Origin: Spongiihabitans sp963422685
GTDB lineage: Bacteria; Pseudomonadota; Gammaproteobacteria; Arenicellales; Poriferihabitantaceae
Length of the DNA: 64,000 nt
Assembly (NCBI GenBank): GCA_963422685.1
Contig: OY730442.1
Span: 744,001 to 808,000 of the forward strand
Direction of reading: 5' to 3'
In this document: positions 18,072-28,282 of the stretch, piece by piece
How positions within the stretch are numbered: the stretch's first letter is position 1
How the letters are laid out: each line of letters starts with the position of its first letter
Translations under genes and position numbers: made by a program
Notes under the pieces: generated by a model
Database searches by the model: none
What the model was told of the DNA's origin: nothing
The model's input: only the letters and a program-made list of their open reading frames with translations

Positions 18072-21000
18072 CTATTGCGCCGCCATTTCAATGGCTTGAT
18101 CAATATCCACAGATACCAATCGGGACACACCTGCCTCCCGCATTGTAATACCGACCAGTAAATCCATCGCTTGCATGGTGATTTTATTATGCGTGATGAT
18201 AATTATCTGACTCCGTTTTGCCAGAGATCTGAGCGTTTCGCAATAGCGCTCCACATTCGCATCATCCAGTGGCGCATCGACTTCATCAAGCATACAAAAT
18301 GGCGCCGGGTTCAGTTTGAACAGCGAAAATAATAATGCCACGGCGGTTAATGCTTTTTCACCCCCGGACAGCAAATGAATGCTGCTATTGCGCTTTCCAG
18401 GTGGGCAGGCCATGACGCGGATGCCCGTAGTCAATAAATCATCGCCGGTTAAATGCAATTGCGCTGTACCGCCGCCGAACAACCCGGGGAAAAACTCGCT
18501 GAATCCGGCGTTAATCTGCTCGAATGTTTGCCTGAATCTGGAGCGGGTTTCCCGGTCAATCCGGTGCATAACCGATTCCAGGGTTTGCAGCGCCGCGGTA
18601 AGATCATCATGCTGCCTGCTGAGGTATTGCATACGCTCGCGCTCCTCGTCAAATTCTTCGATAGCCACCAGATTGACCGGGCCGATACGCGCAATCCTGC
18701 GTTTTATTTCTGCAAGGGCCGCCTGCCACTGGGCAATGGCTGCATTCTCTGGCAATTCGGCGGCACAGGCCGCAACCGTATAGCCGTGTGCCTGCATGGA
18801 TTCCCTGTGCGCATCCCTGCGCACCAACACGGCCTGCCTCGTCAATCTTTGCTGATCCAATACCTGCCGTGCATCGTTGACCTGCTCCACGACATCGGTA
18901 CGACTGGCACTGGCCCGGGATATTCGCGTAGCAAAACCTGCGACTTCATCTTTGCAGGCTGAAAACCGCGCTTCTATTTCCAGCTTTTGTTGCAGCAATT
19001 CACCGAGCCTGGCCCGCATGATTTCAATAGATTCGCCTGAGCCGGTTCCGCTGTCTGCCAATTGGGATAATCGTCTGTCCACCTGCTCTATATCCAGGCG
19101 AAACCGTTTGATGTTTTCCCGGATTGAATCAATTTCCGCTTCCAGCCGTTGTTTTTGCAGCGCTTTTTCATGGAGCTTTTCCCGTGCTTCGTTCACCAGA
19201 TGACGATTCTCCATGACCTCTGCATTCAGCAGCTCCCGCTTTTGAATCAGCTTTTCGCGCTGTTGATCCTGGCGCCCGCATTGCGCGGTCGCAGCTTTGA
19301 GTCGCGCCCCGGCATTTTCAATCTGGCTGCTGTCGCAAAGCATTTGCGTGGACAGGTCGTCCAGCTCGCCAGTCAGCTTGTTTATTTGGGCCCGGGCTTC
19401 CAGATACTGTGCTTCTTCCCGACCAAACCGGTTGTGCAGGGACGACATTTCCGAGCGCAGTTGGTTTAATCCTGCACGCTGGCCTTGCATGCGGGAATTA
19501 AGCTGGCTGCGCTGCGCCTCCAATCGCGAAATATCTTTATCTGCGGCTTCGACCAGTGTATAAATTTCCTGTTGTCGGAGTTCCAACTGGCTGATCTCTT
19601 CTTCTCGCACCAGCACCCCGGTTTCCAATTGGCTTTGGCTGGGCAAGCTAACCCAGTTTGCACCGACCAATGCACCGTCCCGGGTGACGATATACTCTCT
19701 GCCCGTCAGCCTGGTCTGACGGCCCATGGCCTGCTCCAGATTCTCTGCTGCAAAGATACCGGCGAGTAACGGGAAAATTTCGATGCTTTCTACCCTGACC
19801 CGATCCATTAATTCCGGCAAATCAATGCTGTCCGCCGGGCGGTCCATTGGCCGGGCCGCCGGCATGACCACCCTGGCGCTGGAAATCATCGCAAAAGCAA
19901 AGTTTGATTGATCCTGCAAGGCATCCGCACTGATTGTTTCAGTACAAATTGCACCCAAAAAACCATTCAGGACCCGGTCTGCCGCACGCTCCCAGCCCGC
20001 AGACACTGTTATTTTTCCGGCCAGTCTGGGCGCGTTGCCAAGTCCGCAGTGCCGTAACCAGGATTCCAGGGCATCATTGTCGCCGCCCAGCGCCGCGCTT
20101 TGAATTTCTTTAAGCGAATCCAGACGGGAAATCACCTCTTGAAGCTGGGTCCGTGCGTTGGCGCCATGTGCGCGCTGGTTTTCCAGTTCGGTCAGCAAAT
20201 CCTTGTTTGCCGCTTCGGTTTTATGAAACTGCGCCTGCGCCTGTTGGTATTGATAATCGTGGTCTGCAACTTCCTGCCGCAGGGCCGCTATATCCAGCGC
20301 AGCCAATTGTTGTTTCAACTCGGATACGCGCTGACCGAGTTTTTCTTTATTTTCGGCAGCCCGGGCCAACTGCCGGTGCAGATATTCGATCCGCGATTTT
20401 TGTATCTCCACCTGCTGCGCCGGTCCCCGGGACGCCGCATTGAACGACTCCATTTCAGACAACCATTCCTGCAATATCCGTTCTGCCCGCACCAATCGCG
20501 CTTCCGCCTGGTCACTCAGCGATTGCAGCGATTGCACATCGGGCAATATTCCCCCAAGGACTTGACCGCGTTCAATTTCTTGCTGCCTGTTCAGTTCAAT
20601 CTGTTCCCGGCATTCAGCCTTACCGGCGTTCAGCCTTTGCAGTTCTTCCTTGTGGGTGTGTCGGGTCTGGCTCTGATGTTCGATACGCTGTTGCAGATGG
20701 GTGATACTGGCGCCGATTTGATAAAATGTTTGTTGAATCTGATTATTCTTCTCATGGGCTTCGGAATGCTGCCTGCGCAGCGCTTCAAGCTGCGCCTCTG
20801 TTGCACGCTGCGATGCGAGGGCGGCCTGCAACGTGTTCTCGCACACTGCGGTTAATCTGTCCTGTTCCAGCAAATCTGCGTCCAGCGCATTCAGCTTTAA
20901 CACCTGAAGTTGTCCATCTATCTGCCTCTCCGTATCCTTTAACGCTTTGTATCGACGCGCGGTCCGGGATTGTCGCTTTAATCTTCCAAGCTGTTTGCCA

Positions 21001-21602
21001 AGCTCGTCACGTATATCGGCCACTCTGTCGAGATTTTCCCGGGTATGCGCAATTCTGGTTTCGGTTTCACGCCGTCGCTCCTTGTATTTCGACGTTCCGG
21101 CGGCCTCTTCCACAAATACCCGCAAATCTTCCGGTCTGGCTTCGACAATCTGGCTTACCATGCCTTGTTCGATAATCGAATACGACCTCGGGCCAAGCCC
21201 TGTTCCCCGAAACAAATCCAGAACATCGCGGCGGCGGGTTTTCAGATTGTTGATAAAATAATTTGACTGCCCGTCCCGGGTCAGAGTTCTTTTAACCGAG
21301 ATTTCGGCGAATTGGCCATAGCTGCCCGGTGCATTACCGTCGCTGTTATCAAAAATCAGTTCAACCGATGCCTTGCCCACCGGCTTGCGGGATGCAGATC
21401 CATTAAAAATCACATCGGCCATATTGTCGCCGCGCAGCATCTTCGCCGATGACTCCCCCATCACCCATCTGACCGCATCAATGACATTGGATTTTCCGCA
21501 CCCATTCGGCCCAACCACCCCGACCAGGCGGTCAGGCAGGCGGATGTCGGTCGGGTCTACAAATGATTTAAAACCCGACACCTGTAATTTCTTAAGCCGC
21601 AT
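18072..21602 (-). CDS. smc: Chromosome partition protein SMC
   Basis: An 1176-residue SMC protein. The Walker A motif GPNGCGKSN is at residues 31-39. Two long coiled-coil arms flank a hinge around residues 510-650. The C-terminal ABC signature LLSGGEKALTAVALLFS and the Walker B segment FCMLDEVDAPLDD are both present. SMC with ScpAB compacts and resolves chromosomes. Gammaproteobacteria with SMC rather than MukB commonly carry smc-zipA-ligA in this order, as here. A 150-base gap without features separates it from zipA. Confidence 0.97.
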   Translation of the reverse strand: MRLKKLQVSGFKSFVDPTDIRLPDRLVGVVGPNGCGKSNVIDAVRWVMGESSAKMLRGDNMADVIFNGSASRKPVGKASVELIFDNSDGNAPGSYGQFAEISVKRTLTRDGQSNYFINNLKTRRRDVLDLFRGTGLGPRSYSIIEQGMVSQIVEARPEDLRVFVEEAAGTSKYKERRRETETRIAHTRENLDRVADIRDELGKQLGRLKRQSRTARRYKALKDTERQIDGQLQVLKLNALDADLLEQDRLTAVCENTLQAALASQRATEAQLEALRRQHSEAHEKNNQIQQTFYQIGASITHLQQRIEHQSQTRHTHKEELQRLNAGKAECREQIELNRQQEIERGQVLGGILPDVQSLQSLSDQAEARLVRAERILQEWLSEMESFNAASRGPAQQVEIQKSRIEYLHRQLARAAENKEKLGQRVSELKQQLAALDIAALRQEVADHDYQYQQAQAQFHKTEAANKDLLTELENQRAHGANARTQLQEVISRLDSLKEIQSAALGGDNDALESWLRHCGLGNAPRLAGKITVSAGWERAADRVLNGFLGAICTETISADALQDQSNFAFAMISSARVVMPAARPMDRPADSIDLPELMDRVRVESIEIFPLLAGIFAAENLEQAMGRQTRLTGREYIVTRDGALVGANWVSLPSQSQLETGVLVREEEISQLELRQQEIYTLVEAADKDISRLEAQRSQLNSRMQGQRAGLNQLRSEMSSLHNRFGREEAQYLEARAQINKLTGELDDLSTQMLCDSSQIENAGARLKAATAQCGRQDQQREKLIQKRELLNAEVMENRHLVNEAREKLHEKALQKQRLEAEIDSIRENIKRFRLDIEQVDRRLSQLADSGTGSGESIEIMRARLGELLQQKLEIEARFSACKDEVAGFATRISRASASRTDVVEQVNDARQVLDQQRLTRQAVLVRRDAHRESMQAHGYTVAACAAELPENAAIAQWQAALAEIKRRIARIGPVNLVAIEEFDEERERMQYLSRQHDDLTAALQTLESVMHRIDRETRSRFRQTFEQINAGFSEFFPGLFGGGTAQLHLTGDDLLTTGIRVMACPPGKRNSSIHLLSGGEKALTAVALLFSLFKLNPAPFCMLDEVDAPLDDANVERYCETLRSLAKRSQIIIITHNKITMQAMDLLVGITMREAGVSRLVSVDIDQAIEMAAQ

Positions 21603-21823
21603 TCGATATGGTTGGTATTATTTTTTGCAAACGGTGAGTCAACGCCAAAATTACACTAACTTATTGTAATATAAGGGATATTTCGATATTCACGGAGGCA
21701 TGATTATACAACTCCGGGCTGGCGGCGGGTATGGATTTCGGGTTTAAATTTCGGGATTGATAAAGAGTGCGGCGCTTTTGCCTGGTTTGACTGCGGATAC
21801 GAATGCCGGCCGCAAGGCCATAA

Positions 21824-21854
21824 CCAAAAAAGCCAGGCGCAACCCTGGCTTTTT
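21824..21854 (-). terminator. Intrinsic terminator after aprA
   Basis: On the minus strand AAAAAGCCAGG pairs with CCTGGCTTTTTT around a six-base loop, ending in six T residues. It lies about 20 bases after the aprA stop and should end the aprBA transcript. The mirrored A-run means it could also act on transcripts from the plus strand. Confidence 0.85.
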
Positions 21855-21875
21855 CAACACAATAATCAGGCGAAC

Positions 21876-23837
21876 CTAAACCATCTGCGGTCCCATGTGG
21901 TGCATCGCCTCAGGTTCATTCGCGCCCACTGAAATCAACGGCTGCCACTTCACTTTTTTCAGCTTCCATTCACCGCTGTCGCGGTCATAGGTAGAGTTGA
22001 CAAAACACTTCCATTCATCGTCATTGATATCCTGAAAGTCCGCCCGATAGTAGTAACCCGGGTAGCGGGTTTCTTTGCGGAACTTGATGTGCTGCATATG
22101 CGCCTCGGCCGCGATGATACGATGATAGTTTTCCCATGCCCGCAGTAATTCATGCAAATCTTTGGCGCGCATCTTCAATGAATCTTCTTTCAGCATCTTC
22201 ATTTTGCGTTCGGCAACGACCAGCATGGGTTCGTTGGTCTGATACCAGGTGGAGACACCAGCGACGTATTCGTCCATGATTTTCTGTAATCGAAATTGCA
22301 GCATTTTTGGCGTAATGTAGTTTGGATTGATATCGATAGCCGTGGTGTAGTCCTTATGCGCAAGGAAGGTACGCACCGGTCGATAGATTTCTTCCACCAA
22401 TTCGTCCGTTGTTCTGGACAGCTCGGGCCGGATATCAGGATTGTCGAGGCAGTATTGCACCATGCTTTTAGCCGTCATCCGCCCTTCGGTAAATGAACCC
22501 GACGAAAATTTATGGCCGGATGCGCCAACCCCGTCGCCAGCAGTGAACAATCCATTCACTGTGGTCATGCGGTTATAACCCCAGTGATAGTGCTCCGGTG
22601 TGCCCGGCAGATCTTCCGGCCCGGAGCACCACAAGCCCGCACAACCGGCATGGGAACCCAGCAGATACGGTTCGGTAGGCATCAGTTCTGACATTTCTTT
22701 ATCCGGTTCGATATTTTCTCCTGCCCAGACACCGCATTGACCGATGGTCATATCGAGAAAGTCTTCCCAGGCTTCCGCTTCCAGGTGCTTGATTTCCCTG
22801 GGGGTCATGGTTTCAGCCAGCTTGGCCATGGCACTGGGGGTGTCCATGAAAATCGGGCCGCGGCCCTGTTTCATTTCAATCATCATCAGGTGATTGCGCA
22901 AACAGGTTCCCATGGCGTATCCAACGGCATATTTGTCATAGCCATTGTCCTTTAGCAATTCATAGTTTTTCTCCTGATAATCTTCGCCAAATGCATTCAT
23001 GGCTTTCGCCTTGAACAGCAGGAACCATGCACCGACCGGGCCATATCCGTCTTTAAACCGGGCGGGAACGAACCGGTTTTCCATCAAAGTCATTTCCGCG
23101 CCGCATTCCGCAGCCATGGCATAGGTCGAGCCGGCATTCCATACCGGATACCAGGCCCGGCCCGTCCCTTCGCCCACCGAACGCGGGCGGAATACATTAA
23201 CCGCACCACCAGCCGCCAACAAACAGGCTTTAAACCGGTAAATATAAATTTTATTTTCGCGCACGGAGAATCCCGCCGCACCCGCAACCCGGGTCGGATC
23301 ATTTTTGTCTGTCATTAATCGAACGATAAAAATGCGTTCCTGGATATTTTCAATTCCCAGCGCTTTTTTGGCTGCCTCGGCGACGATCCATTTATAGGAT
23401 TCGCCGTTGATCATGATCTGCCAGCGGCCGGAACGCACCGGCTTGCCGCCGTCCCGAAGTTTTTTCCCCTCATCACCTTTCTGCTTCCAGATTGGCAGTC
23501 CCCAATCTTCGAAGTTGTGCACGGAATCATCCACATGGCGCCCGGTGTCATAGACCAGATCTTCCCGGGTAATCCCCATCAGGTCGCCGCGCACATAACG
23601 CACATAATCCGCCGGGTCATTGTCGCCCATATAGGTATTGATGGCGGATAGACCTTGTGCAACTGCACCGGATCGATCCATCGCCGCTTTGTCCACCAGC
23701 TTGATTTTCAAGCCAGTGCCTTCTGCCCATTTCGGGATTTCAAAGGCGGCGCCGCAGGCGCCCATGCCGCCGCCAATGATCAGGATATCGACTTCTTCTT
23801 CGACCACTTCGGGATTTGCAAATGTGTATTCTGGCAT
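21876..23837 (-). CDS. aprA: Adenylylsulfate (APS) reductase alpha subunit
   Basis: A 653-residue flavoprotein. The N-terminal ILIIGGGMGACGAAFE (residues 19-34) is the FAD-binding dinucleotide fold of the fumarate reductase superfamily, and GLFTAGDGVGASGHKFSSGS is the second FAD contact region, typical of AprA. In sulfur oxidisers the AprBA heterodimer works in the oxidative direction, turning sulfite and AMP into APS and passing two electrons on. The beta subunit gene precedes it by about 120 bases. The start has no obvious ribosome site. No aprM or qmoABC lies next to it in this window. Confidence 0.95.
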   Translation of the reverse strand: MPEYTFANPEVVEEEVDILIIGGGMGACGAAFEIPKWAEGTGLKIKLVDKAAMDRSGAVAQGLSAINTYMGDNDPADYVRYVRGDLMGITREDLVYDTGRHVDDSVHNFEDWGLPIWKQKGDEGKKLRDGGKPVRSGRWQIMINGESYKWIVAEAAKKALGIENIQERIFIVRLMTDKNDPTRVAGAAGFSVRENKIYIYRFKACLLAAGGAVNVFRPRSVGEGTGRAWYPVWNAGSTYAMAAECGAEMTLMENRFVPARFKDGYGPVGAWFLLFKAKAMNAFGEDYQEKNYELLKDNGYDKYAVGYAMGTCLRNHLMMIEMKQGRGPIFMDTPSAMAKLAETMTPREIKHLEAEAWEDFLDMTIGQCGVWAGENIEPDKEMSELMPTEPYLLGSHAGCAGLWCSGPEDLPGTPEHYHWGYNRMTTVNGLFTAGDGVGASGHKFSSGSFTEGRMTAKSMVQYCLDNPDIRPELSRTTDELVEEIYRPVRTFLAHKDYTTAIDINPNYITPKMLQFRLQKIMDEYVAGVSTWYQTNEPMLVVAERKMKMLKEDSLKMRAKDLHELLRAWENYHRIIAAEAHMQHIKFRKETRYPGYYYRADFQDINDDEWKCFVNSTYDRDSGEWKLKKVKWQPLISVGANEPEAMHHMGPQMV

Positions 23838-23958
23838 CTGGTTAATCTGCTATAGGGTTAAATAAAATTTTGCCCGGCACGGCGGATGGCAAAACCGGGT
23901 ATGACGACCGATCCGGTTTTTTTAAAACTGCCGGTCCAGAGTAAATCCGGCCAAAAAA

Positions 23959-24423
23959 CTAGCTGGCTATAAACTGACTCATATCGCAACGGTGCAACTG
24001 GTCGGTAAACAGTTTCGCATGATTACGCAAATCAGCCATGTCCGCATCGGGCTTTCCGCCATAGGGGTCGGCCGACCCTTCCGGGGTGGTGCGGATGGGG
24101 AATTTAAATCGTTTCATGGTGCCGTTGCGAAATTTAATGGTCCACATAATGGAATCCGTGCCCCGCAGCGGTTGTACCCTGGCGCCCAATGGCACCACAT
24201 CGGCATAATGACGGCATTCGATGGCCTGCTGCGGGCAGATTTTTACGCAGGAGTAACATTCCCAACATTGCTCGGGCTCCTGGTTGTAGGCTTTCATGGC
24301 GTGGCCCGTGACGGACCCGTCTTTATCAAGCATCATCAAATCGTGAGGGCAGATATACATGCAGGCGGTTTTATCCTGGCCCTTGCAACCGTCGCATTTG
24401 TCGGTTCGAACATAAGTAGGCAT
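23959..24423 (-). CDS. aprB: Adenylylsulfate (APS) reductase beta subunit
   Basis: A 154-residue ferredoxin-like subunit with two 4Fe-4S cluster motifs: Cys10, Cys13, Cys21 and Cys25 in the first, and Cys53, Cys56, Cys59 and Cys63 in the second. The tail from about residue 85 (GTDSIMWTIKFRNG and KRFKFPIRTT) wraps around AprA in known structures. It carries electrons between the AprA flavin and a membrane partner. The ATG is preceded by CCGGAGATCACC, a strong ribosome site. It is the first gene of the aprBA unit, in the order usual for the pair. Confidence 0.95.
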   Translation of the reverse strand: MPTYVRTDKCDGCKGQDKTACMYICPHDLMMLDKDGSVTGHAMKAYNQEPEQCWECYSCVKICPQQAIECRHYADVVPLGARVQPLRGTDSIMWTIKFRNGTMKRFKFPIRTTPEGSADPYGGKPDADMADLRNHAKLFTDQLHRCDMSQFIAS

Positions 24424-24661
24424 TGGTGATCTCCGGTAATCGGGTTTAAATTATCTGCAATCGGCAAGAACTGCAATGATTGTAAAAGTGGTTTTTATGG
24501 CGAATTCCAAAATTCACGCCAGGGTAATTTATACTGACCGACTGGAATTCCTGACGGATTAAATCTAATGGAATTCATGGCAGAAAACTAATAAGTTCTG
24601 TCAAGGTGCATATAAGCTGGATTTATGAATAAGGATTAATTCTATTTATGCCGAGCATGGA

Positions 24662-25309
24662 CTAGCTCCCACCCACCAGCCCGGCGGATGCTTTTCTGAA
24701 GTCATCCAGAATTCTAATGTAGCTTTCTTCCATTTGTTTGCGCTGAAACAACGTGTGCGCAATCACTTCATCGTACGATTTTATGGCCAGCCGTCTTGCT
24801 TCTATGAGCTTTTTAACCTTGCTGGTTTGCTTTCGTTCCAACAGCGCCAGAATGTCTTTCTCTACCCCTTGTTTCAACTGTCGGGTGATCTCAAGATTAT
24901 TATCAATAGAACCCAGTTTTCGGTTTCTGGTGGATAAAATCACCTCTTCAGAACCATACGTCTGCACAATATCTCGGTCCAGCCTGACTTGCCGTTCCCG
25001 GTCACTTTCGGCTTTATCTCCAGCCTGTTTTTTTGCTGCGGCCTGCTCCAGCTCGGCTGCGGTGGGTGGTGGTTTTTGCCTGCGCACTTCAGTGCCAGTG
25101 TCGTTTAATGTGGTTATATCCGAAGACAGCGCACACTCGGCCGCAGCGAAATTACCATAATGCCAATTGCCTGCTTCATCCTGGCATTTTGCGATTTCCT
25201 GGGCGCGGATCTGGCTGCATACCAGTGCACTGCTGAATATCAGCAACGATATTGTCGCTGTTTTATACGAATTTTTTTTCACCCGACTATTTTCCCATCG
25301 GTAAACCAT
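24662..25309 (-). CDS. Secreted coiled-coil protein, DUF4124-like N-terminus
   Basis: About 206-215 residues. The likely start is the GTG at 25282 (KKNSYKT...), which gives a normal export signal ending near SQIRA-Q. The mature N-terminus, KCQDEAGNWHYGNFAAAECA, has the DUF4124 pattern. The rest (from residue 75) is a charged helix predicted to form coiled coil, with two regions rich in Lys and Glu. Function is unknown. It sits between aprB and lgt on the same strand; no functional link to sulfur metabolism is shown. Confidence 0.65.
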   Translation of the reverse strand: MVYRWENSRVKKNSYKTATISLLIFSSALVCSQIRAQEIAKCQDEAGNWHYGNFAAAECALSSDITTLNDTGTEVRRQKPPPTAAELEQAAAKKQAGDKAESDRERQVRLDRDIVQTYGSEEVILSTRNRKLGSIDNNLEITRQLKQGVEKDILALLERKQTSKVKKLIEARRLAIKSYDEVIAHTLFQRKQMEESYIRILDDFRKASAGLVGGS

Positions 25310-25322
25310 ACTTATGACAGGC

Positions 25323-26126
25323 TCAGGGCGAACCGTCGCTGAACTTTTTGCCAGTCATCAAATACAGCCCCAATACGATCATTGGCAAACTCAAAACCTG
25401 ACCCATGGTCATCCAGTCCAGCGCTACCGCGCCAATATGACCATCCGGTTCCCGAAAAAATTCGGCGAAAAACCTGAAAATGCCATATCCGAGAACAAAT
25501 AAACCCGAAGTCTGCCCCAGCGCTCGCGGCCGGGATGAATACCACCACAGCAGGATAAATAAAACCAGGCCCTCCAGCAATGCCTCATATAATTGTGCAG
25601 GATGTCTTGGTTGTCCGGGGGCGGTGAAAAACCACACCCCCCAGGGTGCATCCGTTACCCTTCCCCACAATTCCTGATTAATGAAATTGCCGATTCGGCC
25701 AAAGAATAATCCGGGCGGGATTAACGGTGCCAAAAAATCTGCAACCGCTAAAAATCGACGTTTGGTTTTTCTCGCAAACCATAATATCGACCCGAATACG
25801 CCCAGCATCCCGCCGTGAAATGACATGCCGCCATCCCAGATTGCAAATATATCCAGGGGGTTGGATAAATAAAAACTCAAATTATAAAACACCACATAGC
25901 CCAAACGCCCGCCGGCAATCACCCCGATGGCGATATAAAAAACCATATCGATCACTTCATCTGCGGCCCACTGCGTGGATTTTGATTTTCCCTGGCTGAG
26001 TTTCGCGCGATACTGCCCAAGCATCACACCGGCGGCGAAGCCGACAAGATACATAATCCCGTACCAGTGAACGGATACAGGGCCGATGGATACAGCAACC
26101 GGGTCGAAATTAGGATGTACAATCAC
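25323..26126 (-). CDS. lgt: Prolipoprotein diacylglyceryl transferase
   Basis: An integral membrane enzyme that adds a diacylglyceryl group from phosphatidylglycerol to the lipobox cysteine of prolipoproteins. The alignment landmarks FDPVAVSIGPVSVHWYG, GGRLGYVVFYN, DGGMSFHGG and the signature GRIGNFINQELWGR are all seen. I place the start at GTG 26126, by comparison with the E. coli N-terminus and because AGGA lies upstream; the frame is open to 26204 but the extension has no family support. About seven membrane helices are expected. Confidence 0.93.
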   Translation of the reverse strand: MIVHPNFDPVAVSIGPVSVHWYGIMYLVGFAAGVMLGQYRAKLSQGKSKSTQWAADEVIDMVFYIAIGVIAGGRLGYVVFYNLSFYLSNPLDIFAIWDGGMSFHGGMLGVFGSILWFARKTKRRFLAVADFLAPLIPPGLFFGRIGNFINQELWGRVTDAPWGVWFFTAPGQPRHPAQLYEALLEGLVLFILLWWYSSRPRALGQTSGLFVLGYGIFRFFAEFFREPDGHIGAVALDWMTMGQVLSLPMIVLGLYLMTGKKFSDGSP

Positions 26127-26223
26127 AACGTTATAATTCCTGAAATAACATGGCGAGGATCGGCGTATTTTAACTGATCCCGAATCAAATACTCCCATCG
26201 TCACTGACTTTTACAGGGGCTGC

Positions 26224-28263
26224 ATGACCAACCAGTTAATTACCGAAACCAGTCCCTATCTGCTTCAACACGCCAATAATCCGGTGGACTGGCATCCTTG
26301 GGGCAAGCCTGCGCTTGATCTTGCGCGCAGGCAAAATAAACCTATACTGTTATCCATCGGATACGCCGCCTGCCATTGGTGCCACGTTATGGAGCGCGAG
26401 AGCTTTGAAGACCCGGCCATTGCAAAAATCATGAACAACCACTTTATATGTATCAAAGTGGATCGTGAAGAACGCCCCGATCTGGATAAAATATATCAAC
26501 TGGCCCACCAAATGCTCACCCAAAGGCCGGGCGGCTGGCCGCTGACCATCGCACTGACCCCGGCGGGTCACGCGCCCTTTTTCGCCGGCACTTATTTTCC
26601 GCCGGAATCCCGATTTAACCTGCCCGGCTTTGGGGAATTACTGGAAAAAATTTCGGCGCATTTTGCGGATAACGCCGGAAAATTAGTGCAATACCACTTG
26701 TCGTTTAATACCGCTTTGGAGCAACTGAATCCAAAACCCGGCGCAACCCCGGTTCCCGACCCCGTATCGACCCTGGGTAAAGCCGCCGGGATGCTGGAAA
26801 AACAGTATGACAGTGAATTCGGCGGCTTTGGCGACGCGCCAAAATTTCCACATCCGAGCCAACTGGAATTACTGATGGCCGCCGCGCAGCCCGGGCTGCC
26901 GAACCGACATAAAAATCTGGAGATGTTGCACAATACGCTCACCCACATGGCGCAGGGAGGTTTGTTTGATCATCTCGGCGGTGGTTTTTTCCGCTACTCG
27001 GTTGATCGTAAATGGCAAATTCCGCATTTCGAAAAAATGCTGTACGACAATGCGCAATTGCTGGGGTTGTATTGCGACGCAGTGCGGTTGTCAGGTGACG
27101 CCTTGTTCGTCAATGCGGCGCTGGAAACCGCGCAGTGGGTGATCACACAAATGCAGCAATCGGACGGCGGCTATGCGTCCACCCTGGACGCCGATTCCGA
27201 AGGCGAGGAAGGAAAATATTATGTGTGGAATGAAACCGATATGCGCGCCATACTGACTGAAAATGAGTATGCCTCGCTGGAGGACCATTTCGGATTATTT
27301 GGCGAAACCAATTTTACCGGGAACTGGCATTTCAACGTCAACCCTCACACAGATTGGCAACTTTTGGCCAACAGCCCGCAAACCGAACAATCCATTGCCA
27401 CGGCCAAATCGAAATTACGCAAGGTGCGCAGCCTGCGCATAGCACCGAACCTGGACGATAAAATCCTCACCGCCTGGAATGGTTTAATGATCAAAGGTAT
27501 GGCCAAAGCAGGCCGGGCACTGAATCAACCTGAATTTATCCAGTCCGCACAACGTGCAACAGACTTCATTCGCAATAACATGTGGCAGGGAAATCGAATG
27601 CTGGCCGCGTACAGACAGGGCAAAGCCAGATTAAACGGCTACCTGGACGATTACGCATTCGTGCTGGACGGCCTGATTGAATTGCTGCAATCGGGATGGA
27701 GAAATGCTGACCTGGAATTCGCCATCGCCATTTGTGACGCCATGCTGGAACGATTCGAGGATAAAAACAATGGCGGGTTCTTCTTTACCTCGCACGACCA
27801 CGAGAAGCTGCTTTATCGGCCAAAACAGGGCGCCGACGACGCGATTCCATCGGGTAACGGCGCGGCGATTCTGGCTTTACTCAAACTCGGCAATCTCCTC
27901 GGCGACACCAGATATTTACACAGCGCCGAAAAATCACTTACCCTGTTTGCCGATGAGCTGGTACGCCGTCCGTCCATCAATGGGTTGATCACCAGCGCCC
28001 TGCAATGCACTGGCGACCGGTACACCACGGTGGTTATTCGCGGCGCTGCCGGGGAAATTCATAACTGGCAAGAGCGCATCAACCAAATTTATTCCCCGGC
28101 CACGAGCGTATTCGCTATTGAGAAAAATCGCAAAGGCCTGCCCGGGCATTTAGCGCTGCGCAAAGCAGAAAAAACAACGGTTGCCTATGTGTGCAACGGC
28201 ACACGCTGCACCCCGCCAATCAGGTCGCTGGAAGAATTGGTCGGGATGATTTCTGCAACCTGA
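26224..28263 (+). CDS. DUF255 thioredoxin-domain protein (YyaL-like)
   Basis: A 679-residue protein with an N-terminal thioredoxin-like DUF255 domain, marked by NPVDWHPWG and the CHWCHVM pair (Cys50, Cys53), followed by an alpha/alpha-toroid glycosidase-like region (KILTAWNGLMIKGMA, YLDDYAFVLDGLIEL, GADDAIPSGNG). Relatives include mammalian SPATA20 and B. subtilis YyaL. The biochemical role is not established. AGGGG sits four bases before the ATG. It is convergent with trmB, with only 19 bases between the two stops. Confidence 0.9.
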   Translation: MTNQLITETSPYLLQHANNPVDWHPWGKPALDLARRQNKPILLSIGYAACHWCHVMERESFEDPAIAKIMNNHFICIKVDREERPDLDKIYQLAHQMLTQRPGGWPLTIALTPAGHAPFFAGTYFPPESRFNLPGFGELLEKISAHFADNAGKLVQYHLSFNTALEQLNPKPGATPVPDPVSTLGKAAGMLEKQYDSEFGGFGDAPKFPHPSQLELLMAAAQPGLPNRHKNLEMLHNTLTHMAQGGLFDHLGGGFFRYSVDRKWQIPHFEKMLYDNAQLLGLYCDAVRLSGDALFVNAALETAQWVITQMQQSDGGYASTLDADSEGEEGKYYVWNETDMRAILTENEYASLEDHFGLFGETNFTGNWHFNVNPHTDWQLLANSPQTEQSIATAKSKLRKVRSLRIAPNLDDKILTAWNGLMIKGMAKAGRALNQPEFIQSAQRATDFIRNNMWQGNRMLAAYRQGKARLNGYLDDYAFVLDGLIELLQSGWRNADLEFAIAICDAMLERFEDKNNGGFFFTSHDHEKLLYRPKQGADDAIPSGNGAAILALLKLGNLLGDTRYLHSAEKSLTLFADELVRRPSINGLITSALQCTGDRYTTVVIRGAAGEIHNWQERINQIYSPATSVFAIEKNRKGLPGHLALRKAEKTTVAYVCNGTRCTPPIRSLEELVGMISAT

Positions 28264-28282
28264 TTTCCGCAACGATCGTATG

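Noticed and set aside
20100..20855. A 251-codon open frame on the plus strand
   Set aside because: It lies wholly antisense to the smc coiled-coil region and its translation looks like no protein family.
24576..24604. TTGACA on the minus strand upstream of aprB as a -35 box
   Set aside because: No acceptable -10 box lies 16-18 bases downstream, so I do not call a sigma-70 promoter.
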